DNA of 64,000 nt from Helicoverpa zea (taxonomy: Eukaryota; Arthropoda; Insecta; Lepidoptera; Noctuidae): positions 10,168,001 to 10,232,000 of the forward strand of contig NC_061470.1 of assembly GCF_022581195.2 (NCBI RefSeq), written 5' to 3'. The translations under genes and the position numbers were made by a program. The stretch's first letter is position 1, and each line of letters starts with the position of its first letter. The notes beneath the pieces were generated by a model. The model did no database searches. It had not been told where the DNA came from and saw only the letters and a list, made by a program, of their open reading frames with translations. This document shows, piece after piece, positions 44,430-56,354 of the stretch.

Positions 44430-45990
44430 TGTCAACGGGTTATTGATATGGGTGGAATTTTAGCTTATTTTGTTGCATTTTTTTTAAGATGCCGTGCGGT
44501 TTGCATATTACCTTCTTACTAATAACATTGTAGACCTAAGTTCTCTAAGTTTATCGACAACATAATTAAACGATTTTTCATAAGTTAACTGATTTCTCCG
44601 GAATTTGTACGTTAAAATGTTGTGAATAAACATTTATTTATTATTATTTATAAAATCCATAGTAAAAAGTTGTTTATTTCGATTTTTAATTTTATGTAGT
44701 TCTAAAATGGCTCTCTAAAAAGTGGAATTTCTTATTTTTGTTCTAAACTAAAATATTTAGGCGACACTATTGAAGTTAGCATAACAAGTGCATATTACTA
44801 CTTAGTTTGCAATATATCACATAAACAACAAGAATTAAAACCAGCACATTTGCCATAGTTCGCATGAAATAACTATCATTCATAACAACTTCAGTCATTT
44901 GTTTCAGTTCAAAAGTGATCGATAGGATAATTAAAATTGTTCCATCTGAATTATTGACAGTTTATACCAAACTTAACCTACCTAACTAAACTATAACTTA
45001 CAAATATATATGTACATATATCAGTGGATTAACTTTCAAAAATTTTTAAATTCGAAAATACCTCTCTTTTATTAACGGTCATCCCATCCGTAAAAAGACC
45101 GCGGCAAGCACAGCCTGACCTCGATTGACCGTAGTTTTTAAAAGTCCACGTGCAATACATAATTATGCAATACATTTCTATGCATGGAAAAACCAAGTAA
45201 TAATACTATGTAATGTAACAACCACGACTAATTATTTTAAAACTAGCTATTTACTACGACATCGACTGCATTCATATATTTTAACACCAATTACAGACTC
45301 TAGGCTACTCAAAAGATTCCTTATTCTTTTCCCACTTTATCCTGCTGTAGAAGTCTTATCAACATGGTTCCAAGTGGTTCTGAAATTACTCGAAACCATA
45401 CCAAAAGACAGACACACACTTAAGTTTTAAAATAGCAAGCAGTAATGACACGCACTGAACTAAAAGCTTATTACATCGACATTACAACATTATTATTCTT
45501 AGGCAAACAGCCACTAAAATTGTCGGTCACAAATAATGTAATCTTCTATTGCTAAAAGAATTTTCAAATCTGCTCTGTAGTTCCAAAGATTACCCCTATC
45601 CACATATTTATAAACACATACACTTTTCATTTTTATCATAAGTATAGAAGAACACAAGACAACTTTTACAAACACACATATAAGAATGACTTGCATAAAC
45701 CCACGGCTATTGACCTTACTGCAACTGCACCCACAACTGCATAGCTAGCAATTGTTTTACTCGTGAACATTTCAATGCATACTGCACTTACTATTCTAGA
45801 CAGGTGGGTTAAGCAAAGGATATTTCCTGCCACGGTCATGGTTAAGAAAGTGGCTTTCGCTATTGGAAAATTATAATAACTGTGGATTTGTTGGTTTAAA
45901 GAGTACATATCTTATATTTTTTGTATTGAATTAGACATATACTAGTATTGTATCAGTTTCGGTCCTTCAAAACAGACCCTTATCTTTGTT
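44430..45990. other. AT-rich sequence, nothing recognised
   Basis: No gene or bounded repeat. The frames at 45125-45430 (plus) and 45514-45908 (minus) show no recognisable domain. Confidence 0.45.
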
Positions 45991-46000
45991 CTTACTATTA

Positions 46001-46401
46001 GGGTGCGTCCACATCTGGCGAATGCGCCGCGAATGCGCAGCACGCAAGCCGATCGCGAGCTGTCCGCGAGCTGCGCGCGTGCATTTTTGTTCGTGCGCCG
46101 CTTCTGCGCCGCCCGCGCGCAGCTCGCGCGCGACCTAAGCGCCGCACGCGAGCGGCGCGCAGGCGGCGCGCGACGTCTGCCATCTTCGATAGTACTGAGC
46201 CAATATACGGAACTGTAAGGGCGAGAACTGATTGCGCGCAGATCGCGCGCCGCTCGCGCGCTCTATACGAGCCTTGCGTGAGTTGCGCTAAAGAGGCGCA
46301 CCGAACTATTGCAGTGACTGCACGCGCGCAGCTCGCGGACAGCTCGCGATCGGCTCGCGGGCTGCGCATTCGCGGCGCATTCGCCAGATGTGGACGCACC
46401 C
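46001..46401. mobile_element. GC-rich MITE with 83-bp TIRs and TTA duplication
   Basis: Arms 46001-46083 and 46319-46401 are inverted copies with two mismatches in 83, beginning GGGTGCGTCCACATCTGGCG. A TTA lies immediately outside each end (45998-46000 and 46402-46404). A TTA duplication and GGG-start TIR fit PIF/Harbinger (inference). The whole 401 bp is extremely CpG-rich in an AT-rich setting and full of GCGCGC strings. The long minus-strand frame over it is an artefact of lost stop codons in GC-rich DNA. Confidence 0.85.
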
Positions 46402-46424
46402 TTATAAAACGTTCATTGCAGTAC

Positions 46425-46580
46425 ACTAATATTACAAACGCGCTCATCGCTTGAACTACTAGACTGATTTGAAAAATTATTTCAGTGTTAGATAGCCCAT
46501 TTATCAATATAGGCCGTGTTAAACCGGAACCGGGAATTTCACACAGGATGTGAGTGAACCCACTGGCCGTAGCTATATAA
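46425..46580 (+). repeat. Decayed small Helitron
   Basis: CACTAATATTACAAACGCGC, GACTGATTTGAAAAATTATT, TCAATATAGGCCGTGTTAAA and GAGTGAACCCACTGGCCGTA are mutated versions of the Lep1-like element at 29603-29788. Confidence 0.5.
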
Positions 46581-47002
46581 ACAAACGCGGGACCTGGTGG
46601 CCGAAGCTGGCTATACAAGATACCTTTTACAATAGATCCTACGGTAAGAAGAAAGATTGCACTGATAGACAAATGTAATTTTGCCCTTGAAGAACTGGAC
46701 CAAACATCAAAAATTTTGAAACCAAATCTATGACAACAAACCTAATCCCTATTCATTTATCAAAACCAATAAAGTTAAAGTTAATCAACCGTATACATAT
46801 TATCTTAACCTAATCATACCTCCCTGGCCACTCTATATGCGAAAATAGCTTGAAGCATGCGATTGAGCGCATTGACCTGAACATGCTACCTAAATTAACT
46901 GAAAGGTTATCTAGGTTTCAGCCTAAAATATTCGAATATCGACCTGAATATTTTTTCAGGGGTTAATGTTTTTTGAAGTGTAAAATTGTGGCTGATGTTA
47001 AC
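46581..47002. other. Non-coding, nothing recognised
   Basis: No feature seen. Confidence 0.45.
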
Positions 47003-47132
47003 CCATCCCGCTGTGGGTTAGCAGCGTGAGGGAGTGTCAGACTCTTACTGACTAAAACCCATCGTGTTCCTTCTTAAGCCCTGTATGTACCAGGGCCGCG
47101 GTAACTCTTTTGAACTATCCCGCAGCCCCGAC
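47003..47132 (+). repeat. Dispersed repeat family B
   Basis: CATCCCGCTGTGGGTTAGCA, GAGGGAGTGTCAGACTCTTA and TGTACCAGGGCCGCGGTAAC match 8519-8690; the 5' T-run is absent. Confidence 0.7.
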
Positions 47133-47275
47133 AGGCCTTGGCTATAGTTGGCCCCGAGAAGGTAGTTCTCAATTCGGTAGTTTTTTTAATTTTGGAAAAA
47201 TAAGTTATGTGTAAGTTTTTTAAGTGACATTTAAGTTATGTAGAATCGATTCTTCTAGTTATACATATGCTTATT

Positions 47276-47471
47276 AACAGCCTTACTTATAAACGTGAAT
47301 TAAATATAAGTAATACTTAAGGGCTGTTTAAGAAAATTCTTACTTATAATCGTTGCTTAAGCATGTCTTTACTAACATTTAATCACTACTTAAGACTTTA
47401 AGTAGTGATTAGTTAAAATGTTGCTTAGAAGATAGATTAGATAGATTAGAGATTTTATAAGTAAGGGGGTA
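47276..47471. repeat. Possible small palindromic MITE
   Basis: ACAGCCTTACTTATAAA near the left edge is inverted as TTTTATAAGTAAGG near the right. At the centre AATCACTACTTAA (47381-47393) and its perfect inverse (47398-47410) form a 13-bp hairpin with a 4-base loop. There is no coding frame, and the edges are uncertain. Confidence 0.4.
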
Positions 47472-47953
47472 AGTGTTTTGATTAGAATTTGATTACATGG
47501 CTGAATGGAATGGAATTTAAGTATTTTTTGTTATATCGAACTTCCTTCTTACACTAGGTAAATTCCGATATTCAGTCTGAAATGGAAACTATATTGAGGT
47601 TTACAATACGTCGACCTTTTTTGGGTAGAAAAGACATACAATATTAAGTTACTCTTGATTTTTTGGGGTCTTACAAAACATCCTGTTTGGGTATTTCCAA
47701 AAATAAAATGACTCAGAAACTGCATTGAACACACTTGAGATGAAGGTAGCTTGTTTAACTTAGCGATGTGGTGTTAATAACTTAATACGTCATCTGGTGT
47801 CGGGTTTCTTAGTAACTGCTTATGAAAACTACGTGACTGTAATATTTAACACCTGAATCTTGGGTGTTTTTCAAAGGTAAAGTTTAAATATAAAATAAAA
47901 GTAAGATAGTTCTTTAACCCCGCATTTGTTTTGTTCTTAACAAATGCATAAAA
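47472..47953. other. AT-rich sequence, nothing recognised
   Basis: No feature seen. Confidence 0.45.
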
Positions 47954-48108
47954 CTAGCTATTCTCCGGTTCCCATGACCAGCTGGAACTACTTCCCTCAT
48001 CCGGTTAAAAAGTAGTCGAATATCAGGCTTAAGGTTAATTTAAATCGGATCAGTCGTTTTGGCGTAAAACCGCGACTGCCAGACACTTTCGTTTTTATAT
48101 TATTGGTA
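47954..48108 (-). mobile_element. Decayed small Helitron
   Basis: On the minus strand it runs from ACCAATAATATAAAAACG to GGAGAATAGCTAG, ending CTAG before a T (47953). ATCGGATCAGTCGTTTTGGC is the usual inner phrase in reverse. The hairpin is eroded. Confidence 0.5.
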
Positions 48109-48485
48109 AGGAAGTCTATATAAGCCAGCCACTATCTAGACATCGATAATACAATAGCATAAAAGCCTTATTTTTAAACCTAACATAGATTTACAGACAT
48201 TACATTTCAACAGAATTTATAACCGTGCCAGTTTCGTTTAAAAAGGTCAAACTGCCAACAATAGCAAGCCTTCAATGCTAGCTTTACCGATTGCTGATAA
48301 ATGCATGAGAAACTCTGGTCGAAAAACCTCAGTCGAGGTCGGCGCACTCTTTTGTCGATACGCTTAATCATGATAACAGTGGTTGAGTGGGGTATTGTGG
48401 TGGCACTCGCTATTTTAAATAAAAAATAAATGAAATAAAAACTTTTTATTTCGGACTCCACAGAATCGATATACCTGTGTAATGT
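48109..48485. other. AT-rich sequence, nothing recognised
   Basis: No feature seen; the 104-codon minus frame at 48207-48521 runs into the MITE and is not a gene. Confidence 0.45.
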
Positions 48486-48716
48486 TATAGTTCGGCCATT
48501 CAGAGAATGCGTTCCTGACACGTCGCGATTGAACTGACGACGTAACTTTGCAATGGCGTTGCAGTTACGATAAAAATATTTTTGCTGGTTGTTTACCGTT
48601 TTAACAATTGAGGAGCATTAAAACAACATTATTATATCAATAATCAATGAATGTTATTACGTCGTCAGTTCAATCGCGACGTGTCAGGAACGCATTCTCT
48701 GAATGGCCGAACTATA
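48486..48716. mobile_element. 231-bp palindromic MITE, copy 2
   Basis: Identical, by direct reading, to 22867-23097, including the 60-bp perfect TIRs and the 111-bp centre. Flanking sequence differs (AATGT before, GTAAC after), so this is an independent insertion rather than part of a larger duplication. Confidence 0.9.
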
Positions 48717-49794
48717 GTAACATTTTTTTTCAGGTAGGTACGGTGAAGCAAATGTATTAAACTAGTCGTGAAAAGAAACAATAATTATTTTGGACGAACT
48801 GAATTGTTTGACAGAAGTTCGTGGATAAGTAAGCCAAACGGTTCAATTAGTTATAATGCTAATCATCAAAAACACATAGGTAGGAAGTGGTGGCGTTCGT
48901 TTTGGAGGCTGTCTTTTGTAGATTTGATGTTCAAAAAGTGCTGATTTTCAGCCTACTTTGAATAAATGACTTTTGATTTTGAATCGGTCTGTGGATGGCC
49001 ACCTTGTCATGGCGAGTTCCTCTGCGTTTCGTACGTAAACCCTGGTCCTCAGCTACATTCCTTTAGACTAGAACCCAATCCCAACAAAAATGGGAAAAGT
49101 TTAGACATAAGTATAATGAATTTGAGACAAAAAAAAATATACTGAAATGTCGTGCCACAATATCGAGCGCTACCATAATAGACCGTGCTATATAGTTTTT
49201 CATTGTGTATGTGTGTGTCGATGAACTTGTGGGAATTAGGTGTGTGTGTGACTCTGGTATCCTAGTAACGGTCTAGCCATAGTCAGTGTATTGTTGAGGT
49301 TTTGGGTTTCCGGTTTTTGGTTTTCTTTTGTAGTGATTGCATTGTGATGCAATAGAGCATGTCATGAAATAGAGCGATTTGGTGACATATTTTTCCAAAA
49401 ATTAAGGTTTGAAATTTTAGGTAAATGTCAGGAATAAAGTTTGAATCAGTGTAAAATACATAAAATTAATAGTAGGTATCCCTCCCCCGTTGAAATACAG
49501 GCTAGCTAAAATGTGAAGTAGGCACGTAAGTACCTATGTCAATGCAAAAAAGTTAATATTATAACGGATCAAGATTGAAATATATGTGTTTATATCAATC
49601 TCAGATGAGAGATCACCATAAAATTTTACATCAATCATAGCAATACCATTTAGTAGCAAGAAAGTTATACCACGAGTGCTATAAAACTATTTGCATTTAA
49701 CTGAGCTTGTGAGAGGAGAAATAGGTTAAAAGTAAATATTGATTGGCTTGTAAGTCATATAGTCGAAACGACACCTAGGTTTATCACTACGCAA
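48717..49794. other. Non-coding, nothing recognised
   Basis: No gene or bounded repeat seen. Confidence 0.45.
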
Positions 49795-49937
49795 AGTGGT
49801 TTTCTAGAATCTCCAAACTTACAGAACCGATTGGAAAATATATTTCACTGTTGGGAAGCTACGCTATGCCCGAGTAATATATGCTATATTTTATTCGGTT
49901 CGGTTAATAGTTCCCAAACTGCGGGAAAGTAGCAAGT
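49795..49937 (+). repeat. Decayed small Helitron
   Basis: CTTACAGAACCGATTGGAAA, TTTCACTGTTGGGAAGCTAC and GTTAATAGTTCCCAAACTGC match the Lep1-like consensus in order; both termini are lost. Confidence 0.5.
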
Positions 49938-51207
49938 GTTTGATAATTCAGTCATTATTTCAATATAACCTAGTACAGCAATATAGTACCTATGTCAATT
50001 TATCGATCGGTCTAACATAATATAATGTCAGTGAAAGTTGAAGGTCGGGGAGTGGCAAGCAACTAGCACTTTACCATTTTACGATAAAACATTAATTAGT
50101 TAATAACAATATCGCTGAACTACGACCGGTCAAGATATTTGCAAGAGACATGAAGGACGAAGTGATTAGATACTCCAAGTCCAGTTAACTAAAAATTTGA
50201 AAAAGTGATTAAAACTAGACATTTTTGTAATTGGAAATTATCATAATAAGGCAAGGTATGCAAAAAATAAATCAAATAATGAATCTGTTGAAGATTCTGT
50301 AACCGGATGTCCTGGTATAATTGCAGGCATATTAAAAAAGGCACCCATGTATTTTGGTCTTCTTTCTTACTTTATAAAAGTTTATTCACTCTACCGAGGA
50401 ACTACATAATTATTATAAAATGCTACATTAGTAACACAAGCCTGCCATCAGGTTCATACAAAGGATACAACCAATTACCACCCTAAAAACATTCGCGTGC
50501 AAATAATCACAAGTCTCAATCCTGACACAAGTAATTTTGAACCTAATTAGCTCACATTAAGATCGATAATCGTTCAGCAATTTGCATTGATATAACACTT
50601 AAAGTTATTGGTGTTAAGAATTTGATCGTGCGTGTGGTTATAAGGCCTTGTGCGATTTTCCAATAATTCTAACTGATCGGAAGGAAACTTGGGTTTGTTT
50701 CTGCGTAGTTTTAAGTGCATATGTTCTTCATAAAGTTAGAATAACCTACCAATCATACTTACTTTTCAAATCAAAATTTCGAAATCGAATAAACCGCCCA
50801 AAGTCCAAAAATAAATAAATTCTCAAATAATCTAGGAATATTGACGACTCTTTTGAAAAAGTGACTCTTAATTTTGAACCTATTTCTGTCGCATAATTTC
50901 TTAAGATGGCAACGAAAAATCAAGGCTCTTGCTGTTTGGACAGCTTGCTTGATTATTGAGGACCGATATCCCAATGAGTTCTATAAACACACCTACACAA
51001 ACTGCAAAACAACACAAAACACACATAAAATCCACCATTTAACTAATAAACGACAAAACAAAAGAACCAAGGTCCACAACCATGAACCGAGTCCTTGGAT
51101 GTACCACAGGGTCGATTTATTTCCACGACACATACCACAGCCGGTCATTACAAAGGCCGATAAAGGCCACTTTTGTGAAAAACTTAGAAGGACACATTCA
51201 AGACTAC
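49938..51207. other. AT-rich sequence, nothing recognised
   Basis: No gene recognised. The 135-codon plus frame at 50874-51281 runs into repeat family B at its 3' end and shows no domain, so I do not call it. Confidence 0.45.
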
Positions 51208-51375
51208 TGCCTGGGCTGCGGGATTGTTCGAAAGAGTTACCGCGGCCCTGGTACATAAAAGGCTTAAGTACCTGGTACTAAAACCTACCATGTTCCTTAC
51301 TTGGTAAGTTTTAGTTAGCAGGAGTCTGACACTCCTTCACGCTGTACCCACAGCGGGAGGGGTATTTGATGATTT
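51208..51375 (-). repeat. Dispersed repeat family B
   Basis: GGGCTGCGGGATTGTTCGAA, CGCGGCCCTGGTACATAAAA and CCACAGCGGGAGGGG are the reverse complement of 8519-8690. It has a small internal duplication around TACCTGGTAC. Confidence 0.7.
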
Positions 51376-51534
51376 CACATAAAAAAGACAGCGGAAGACT
51401 AAGCCCAGTTTCGCTGGTTACCCACAAAGTGTCAGTTATCGGGTAGTTAATGCTATCCGTCCAGATACCAATCCAATATCTGTAAACCTAAAACTTTTAG
51501 TTTCTGTTTGGCTATCAAAGACTCTATCAGTACA
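51376..51534. other. Non-coding, nothing recognised
   Basis: No feature seen. Confidence 0.4.
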
Positions 51535-51625
51535 GGGTTAAACTGACCATAACACTGGTTGCCTGACTTTCTGATTCCTGTCTACCCGTAACGACTGCCA
51601 AAGATGTTCAAATGATGGCCGGGAA
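51535..51625 (-). repeat. Fragment of SINE family A
   Basis: GGTTGCCTGACTTTCTGATT, CTACCCGTAACGACTGCC and AAGATGTTCAAATGATGGCC are family A body phrases in reverse complement. Confidence 0.55.
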
Positions 51626-53267
51626 CTACCAATTTAACATGCCAAGATGAAAAACTTGCGTAAATTGGAGACTATTTATAATACACTCGAGGACTAAAAA
51701 TAATGATCGAGACAACAAAAGTCTTCGAACAATGCTAGTCACTAGGAATGCACCCTAACAAGTATAACTTGTCAGGAACAAAGACAGGATGCCCTTAACC
51801 ATAGGTATACCCTGGGAACAGCTCGAAGGTATGTGATAATGGAATGTTGATTAGTCCAGGACGATTCAGTTTTTTGCCACGATTGTATTTTGTTTTGCGA
51901 GATGAGATGGTCTTCCAAAAAGGTAAGTATAGACTTGACACTACCATCTACCATTTAAGGACTTAATTATTTATTTGAAGCAAAAAACTGGGGTCTTGTT
52001 TTATAATACATACCAAAATTACTAAATTGACAGGCAGAATATGTATTTTAACTTTGAATAGAAACTTATTTTTAGTTTAATTTAGAATTTAGAATTATAT
52101 TCCTCACATACCTAAACTTCTACTCAAAAAATTAAAGCCTACTCTCAAAAACAGTGAAAAGTAGAATTTCGAACATCCAAAACATCATAAACTATAAAAT
52201 ACATACAATGAATCGAGACCTTCCTTATTGGAACTCAATTAAAATATCGTAACACAAAGTTAACAAATCTTGCAATCGACACACATACTTGAAAATTCAG
52301 CTGAACCAACCACCGCAATATCTTACGATGCCAAAATATTGCATTACAGATAATCTAATTAGTTTAGCTTACTTACAGTTTTTGGTATTTTTTCATCATC
52401 GTAAATCAAGCGAGAATTTTGCAAGAGATTGATCGTGAGCTGGAGTTGAGCAACCGACGTGGTTTGAAAAACCCTTTTCTTTACTCTTCAGTATTTTTTT
52501 TTTTTTGTTAGAGGGAGACTGTCTGTTGAATTGAATCGTGGAATAAGTGCGGAAATAAAATTGTTGATAGAATAGTAACTATTGATAAAATGAAAAGAAT
52601 TCAGTATCTATGTCGATTAGTTGGCAAAGACTGCATCGAAAAAAGTATTTTGCTCCTTATCTACTCGCCAAGAGAAAGAAGTAAATACTTATTTTCATTA
52701 TGCTCTTCTCAGTTATAATCATGGCCTTATTAGGAAATATGTATTATCATTGGGTGTTACGTTTTCACAGTAAATTAAGTAAATGGATGATTGATTGGTT
52801 GAAATCTAGAACAAGCTATAAAACAGCAAAAAAAAAACAGCTTGTCATTAGATTATCTGAACTTAAAAATAGTTATAGATAGAAATTAATTGACCGATTA
52901 TTCAACTTTTTTAACTATTTTTAACGCTCACGGTCGTAAAATGAAACTGTATAGACCGCGAATCATTTTATCCGTAAAATTAATTTCAGTTCAACCTGTG
53001 ACAATCAAATAAATCATAGAAATCAATCAATCGGTTAAGTATGACCACCTTTTGACACGTGCCTAGTTAAGGCGAGGAATTGGTCAACAATAATTCCATA
53101 ACCGGCACGCGCATCTAAGGCGCCAAAAGGGGTCGGAGCGTCTGAGCGGGGCGAGGATAACAATACGCGCGCTAGCTTATAACTAAAAGTCGTAAGCGAC
53201 AAAATGGTTTTGTAATTTTATTATTTAGAAATGATAATTTGATAAAAATTCCTTCTACAATTTTAAA
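51626..53267. other. AT-rich sequence; one weak minus-strand exon candidate
   Basis: No gene recognised. On the minus strand an ATGATGAAAAAATACC start (52399-52384) leads to a donor ACT then GTAAGTAAGC, with the exon edge at 52377. Only eight codons (MMKKYQKL) would be coded and no matching downstream exon is visible. A CpG-rich patch lies at about 53103-53175. Confidence 0.35.
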
Positions 53268-54544
53268 GAGTATGTATATGTTACCGTAAGATTACAAACA
53301 TCGTTAGATTACAATCTATCTCGAGAGATTGTAAACTGTCGAATTATTGTGAACCGTAACATCTGATTGCAATTTAACGCATTATTTTTCGCTATATTAT
53401 AATCTATCGATGAGAAATTGTCAAATTGTCAACTGTCCGAAAGCTCTCTCTGATTGGTCAGTCTTTTTGTAAGATCGACCAATCACGACCAGCCGTTCTG
53501 TTCCCATGGAGTTCCCATAGAGTTAGGAATGAAATAGAGGTGTCAGTTAAATAAAATAAATGCTCTTCAAAAATTCTTCAAGTATTAAATTTATATATAA
53601 ATAACTCTTATAAAAATACAGTTAGGTATTTTGTCTTCAAATACAAACTAATATTTAAAAATAAAATAAAAGGGGTGCTAATTAAACAGGCTTCTTTTTA
53701 ATATCATTATTCGCCCCCAAAAATGTATGTTGCCTTCTAAATTACTAAGTCAGCCACAATTAATAAAGCGTCGAGCATCTAAATAATACTATCTTAGCCA
53801 CGAGTTATCTTCCACTCTAAATACAACTCAGCATGATGGTTATTTTTTTGCATCTAAATTTGTAGCATGCATTCTAACAGTAAACTTCTTAAATACTATT
53901 AAATGACATCATAAAAATATTTATTTACCTTCTAATTTTTTAACTCGTACCTACTGAGTTTTTTGTTTAAAATATAACACATCCCATATTAATTGACCCA
54001 GCATGGAAGTAAGCATGCAACATGCAGCAAGCATAACTTGCAATGCAATTGCACTCTAGGGGTAGGGCAGACAAGACTACGTGGAGTCGGTTTTGCAGCG
54101 ATTCGTTTTCGTCACTAACTTCAATTTTTAATACAATTTTTAATTGTGTGTAATTTGAGTCTTAAAAATTAAGTACAATTTTTGATTTTATAAAAAATTA
54201 AACCGTCACTTATTTTTGCACGTCAAAGAGCTGTGACACCGGGATGTTGCAAAGAACATTGTCTTTTTTGACGTTCTACCAATCAGCGCGCAAGATGCAT
54301 TCCGTTCTACGCCAGTTGACAATTTGACCGCTCTACATCGCTCTCGATCTTACAAAAAGACTGACCAATCAGGGAGAGCTTTCGGACAGTTGACAATTTC
54401 TCATCGATAGATTATAATATAGCGAAAAATAATGCGTTAAATTGCAATCAGGTGTTACGGTTTACAATAATTCGACAGTTTACAATCTCTCGAGATAGAT
54501 TGTAATCTAACGATGTTTGTAATCTTACGGTGACATATATACTC
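53268..54544. mobile_element. Foldback element with about 200-bp inverted arms
   Basis: Arms 53268-53478 and 54344-54544 are inverted copies, differing by a few substitutions and one small duplication (AAATTGTC) in the left arm. They contain CCGTAAGATTACAAACATCG and AATCTATCTCGAGAGATTGT. The roughly 865-bp interior is AT-rich and without coding frames. Within each arm the CTATCTCGAGAGAT block is itself nearly palindromic. No clear TSD, superfamily unassigned. Long, nearly matching arms imply fairly recent origin or gene conversion between arms. Confidence 0.8.
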
Positions 54545-54899
54545 AACTACTAAAAAAGTTAAGAGGCTTAAATCGGTCCCGTATGCCCATAATATGTGAA
54601 TCTCTTTTTAAAAAGAGGTATGTTTGATATATTTTTCTCTGTTATAAAAGTTACCTAATCATGTTTCTACGTCTAACAAAATAAGGTTTATATCATGAAC
54701 TTTCAGGTAACCAAGTTGTATTTTGATCCGTTTTGTATTTACTGAGAAAAATTGAAATCCTTGGCGCCAAAAATTCCAATTCGTCCTCTTAAATACTAAA
54801 AGTGATTAAAAAATGCAAACTTGGTAAGGTATAAAAAATAATTTTAACTTAATAATTTAAAACTTAAAGACTAAGGCATCAGCTAGTATCATTTCATAT
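54545..54899. other. AT-rich sequence, nothing recognised
   Basis: No feature seen. Confidence 0.45.
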
Positions 54900-55115
54900 A
54901 TCATCTCATCTACGTTCTATAAAAATATGATGAAAAGGAAACATTCCTCGTTTGTTTGTTTTTTTTGTACCGTAAAAGGTCCTAAACCACTGAACCGATA
55001 TGAAAACGTCTCTCTCTGTTGGGAAGCTAGACTATCCCAGACCAACATAATCTATATTTTGTCGAGACGCGAGAAGTGCCCTCGGGACGCGAATGAAACA
55101 CCGGGAAACGGAGTA
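54900..55115 (+). repeat. Decayed small Helitron (Lep1-like)
   Basis: AAAACATTCCTCG-type start, TAAACCACTGAACCGATATG, CTCTGTTGGGAAGCTAGACT and GGGACGCGAATGAAACACCG then GGAAACGG match the Lep1-like order. The terminal CTAG is mutated (GGAGTA). Confidence 0.55.
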
Positions 55116-56097
55116 ATACCATATTTTTTTCTAATCACCAAGGAAACAGCTGTTCCCAAGAAACCAAGAAACAGTGCCAACCTATCCACAACACAATATT
55201 ATTCTTTCCCAAAAACACCTACTAAGTCTATCACTCAATTATAATTATTTCCTACAAAAGTTATACCGTTCCATATTGTCCGCCAGGTGTACCGTTAAGG
55301 ACGGCCGCACACACACGACATCTGTTGCCGACATATGCGTGTAAAACGCACGTTTTTCTATGCAACTTAACTGCGCTTTTTCTGATGAACTTAATGCATT
55401 TCAAGAGCTTGAAATTGTAGTTTTTTGCATTTAAGAATACTTGAGCATATGATGTGGTGGACCTTAGGAGGTAAATTGATTTTTAATGTCTTTTTCGCAA
55501 CAGTTCTCGCAGTTTAGTTACGGGAATATTTTTTTTAGAATTGCAGATGACTGAAATGACTGAGATGACTGAAGAATTTTGATTGATTTATTTTTGTTTT
55601 GAATGAAGTTATGTAAGATGTAGGATAGAAATGTGAATTCAAAAGTTTCAGGTTTTTGTAATCATTAATGAAGAAATGTAGATTTTAATGAAGTTATTAA
55701 TTTAATGTATCGAAATCATGTAAAAATATTTAATTATATTTATTCATGCATCTTCGAATTAACATTAAGATACATTAATTTTAATATTATTGACCAACTA
55801 CAAATTACACAAAAAAAAAATGATGTTAATGTTCACTGAACTACATAAATATCCAATTTAATTACTGAATACCCGTGCCAACAAGGTAAAAAAAAAACAA
55901 AAACAAAACACACAAGGCCACGCCTTTCTCCATTAAAAAAAAATAAATAATTGCGAAGTACATCAAAAACAATAGAATATAGGACATAGGTAATATGACC
56001 CGGTCACGCAGTATAATTGTCATATATTTGTTTACTGATATAAAACGTAATGCCAACCTTACTTGGGTTAGTAAACTATTTTATTACTTATGTTTTC
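55116..56097. other. AT-rich sequence, nothing recognised
   Basis: No gene or bounded repeat. A short TGACTGAAATGACTGAGATG tandem lies near 55549. Confidence 0.45.
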
Positions 56098-56312
56098 AAA
56101 AGTTACTATAAACTGTGGGTCCCGGCCGTCATCGAATATCTTTCTTTAGCGTCGTTGCGGGTAGTCAGACGTCACTAAGTCTGACAGCCAGTTTTACCTA
56201 GGGCTTCTGGTTTGCCCGGGTAACTGGGCTGAGGAGTTCAGATAGGCAGTCGTTTTGTAAAACACTAGAAGACTCAGCTGCGTCCGATTAGACTGAAAGC
56301 CGACCCCAAAAT
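56098..56312 (+). repeat. SINE family A body, truncated
   Basis: AAACTGTGGGTCCCGGCCGT, GTAGTCAGACGTCACTAAGT, GTTCAGATAGGCAGTCG and GATTAGACTGAAAGCCGACC match family A in sense. The tRNA-like head is absent. Confidence 0.65.
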
Positions 56313-56350
56313 TCTCCGGGGACCTGCGTGAAACCGCGCGAGACGGTTAG
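56313..56350 (+). repeat. Helitron-like 3' end fragment
   Basis: CGGGGACCTGCGTGAAACCG then CGCGAGACGGTTAG is a small-Helitron terminus (expected ...ACGGCTAG) joined directly to the neighbouring SINE and LINE fragments. Confidence 0.4.
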
Positions 56351-56354
56351 CATC

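Noticed and set aside
45998..46672. 224-codon minus-strand frame, the second longest open frame
   Set aside because: It covers the CpG-dense MITE with 83-bp TIRs and runs into a decayed Helitron. GC-rich DNA lacks stop codons; the Arg/Ala-rich product is an artefact.
22867..48716. Large composite transposon bounded by the two identical 231-bp MITEs
   Set aside because: The MITEs are each complete with their own TIRs, and the 25 kb between them holds ordinary dispersed repeats with their own TSDs; independent insertion is simpler.
50874..51281. 135-codon plus-strand frame
   Set aside because: Low-complexity Thr/His/Lys composition, it runs into repeat family B at its 3' end, and no splice or promoter context.
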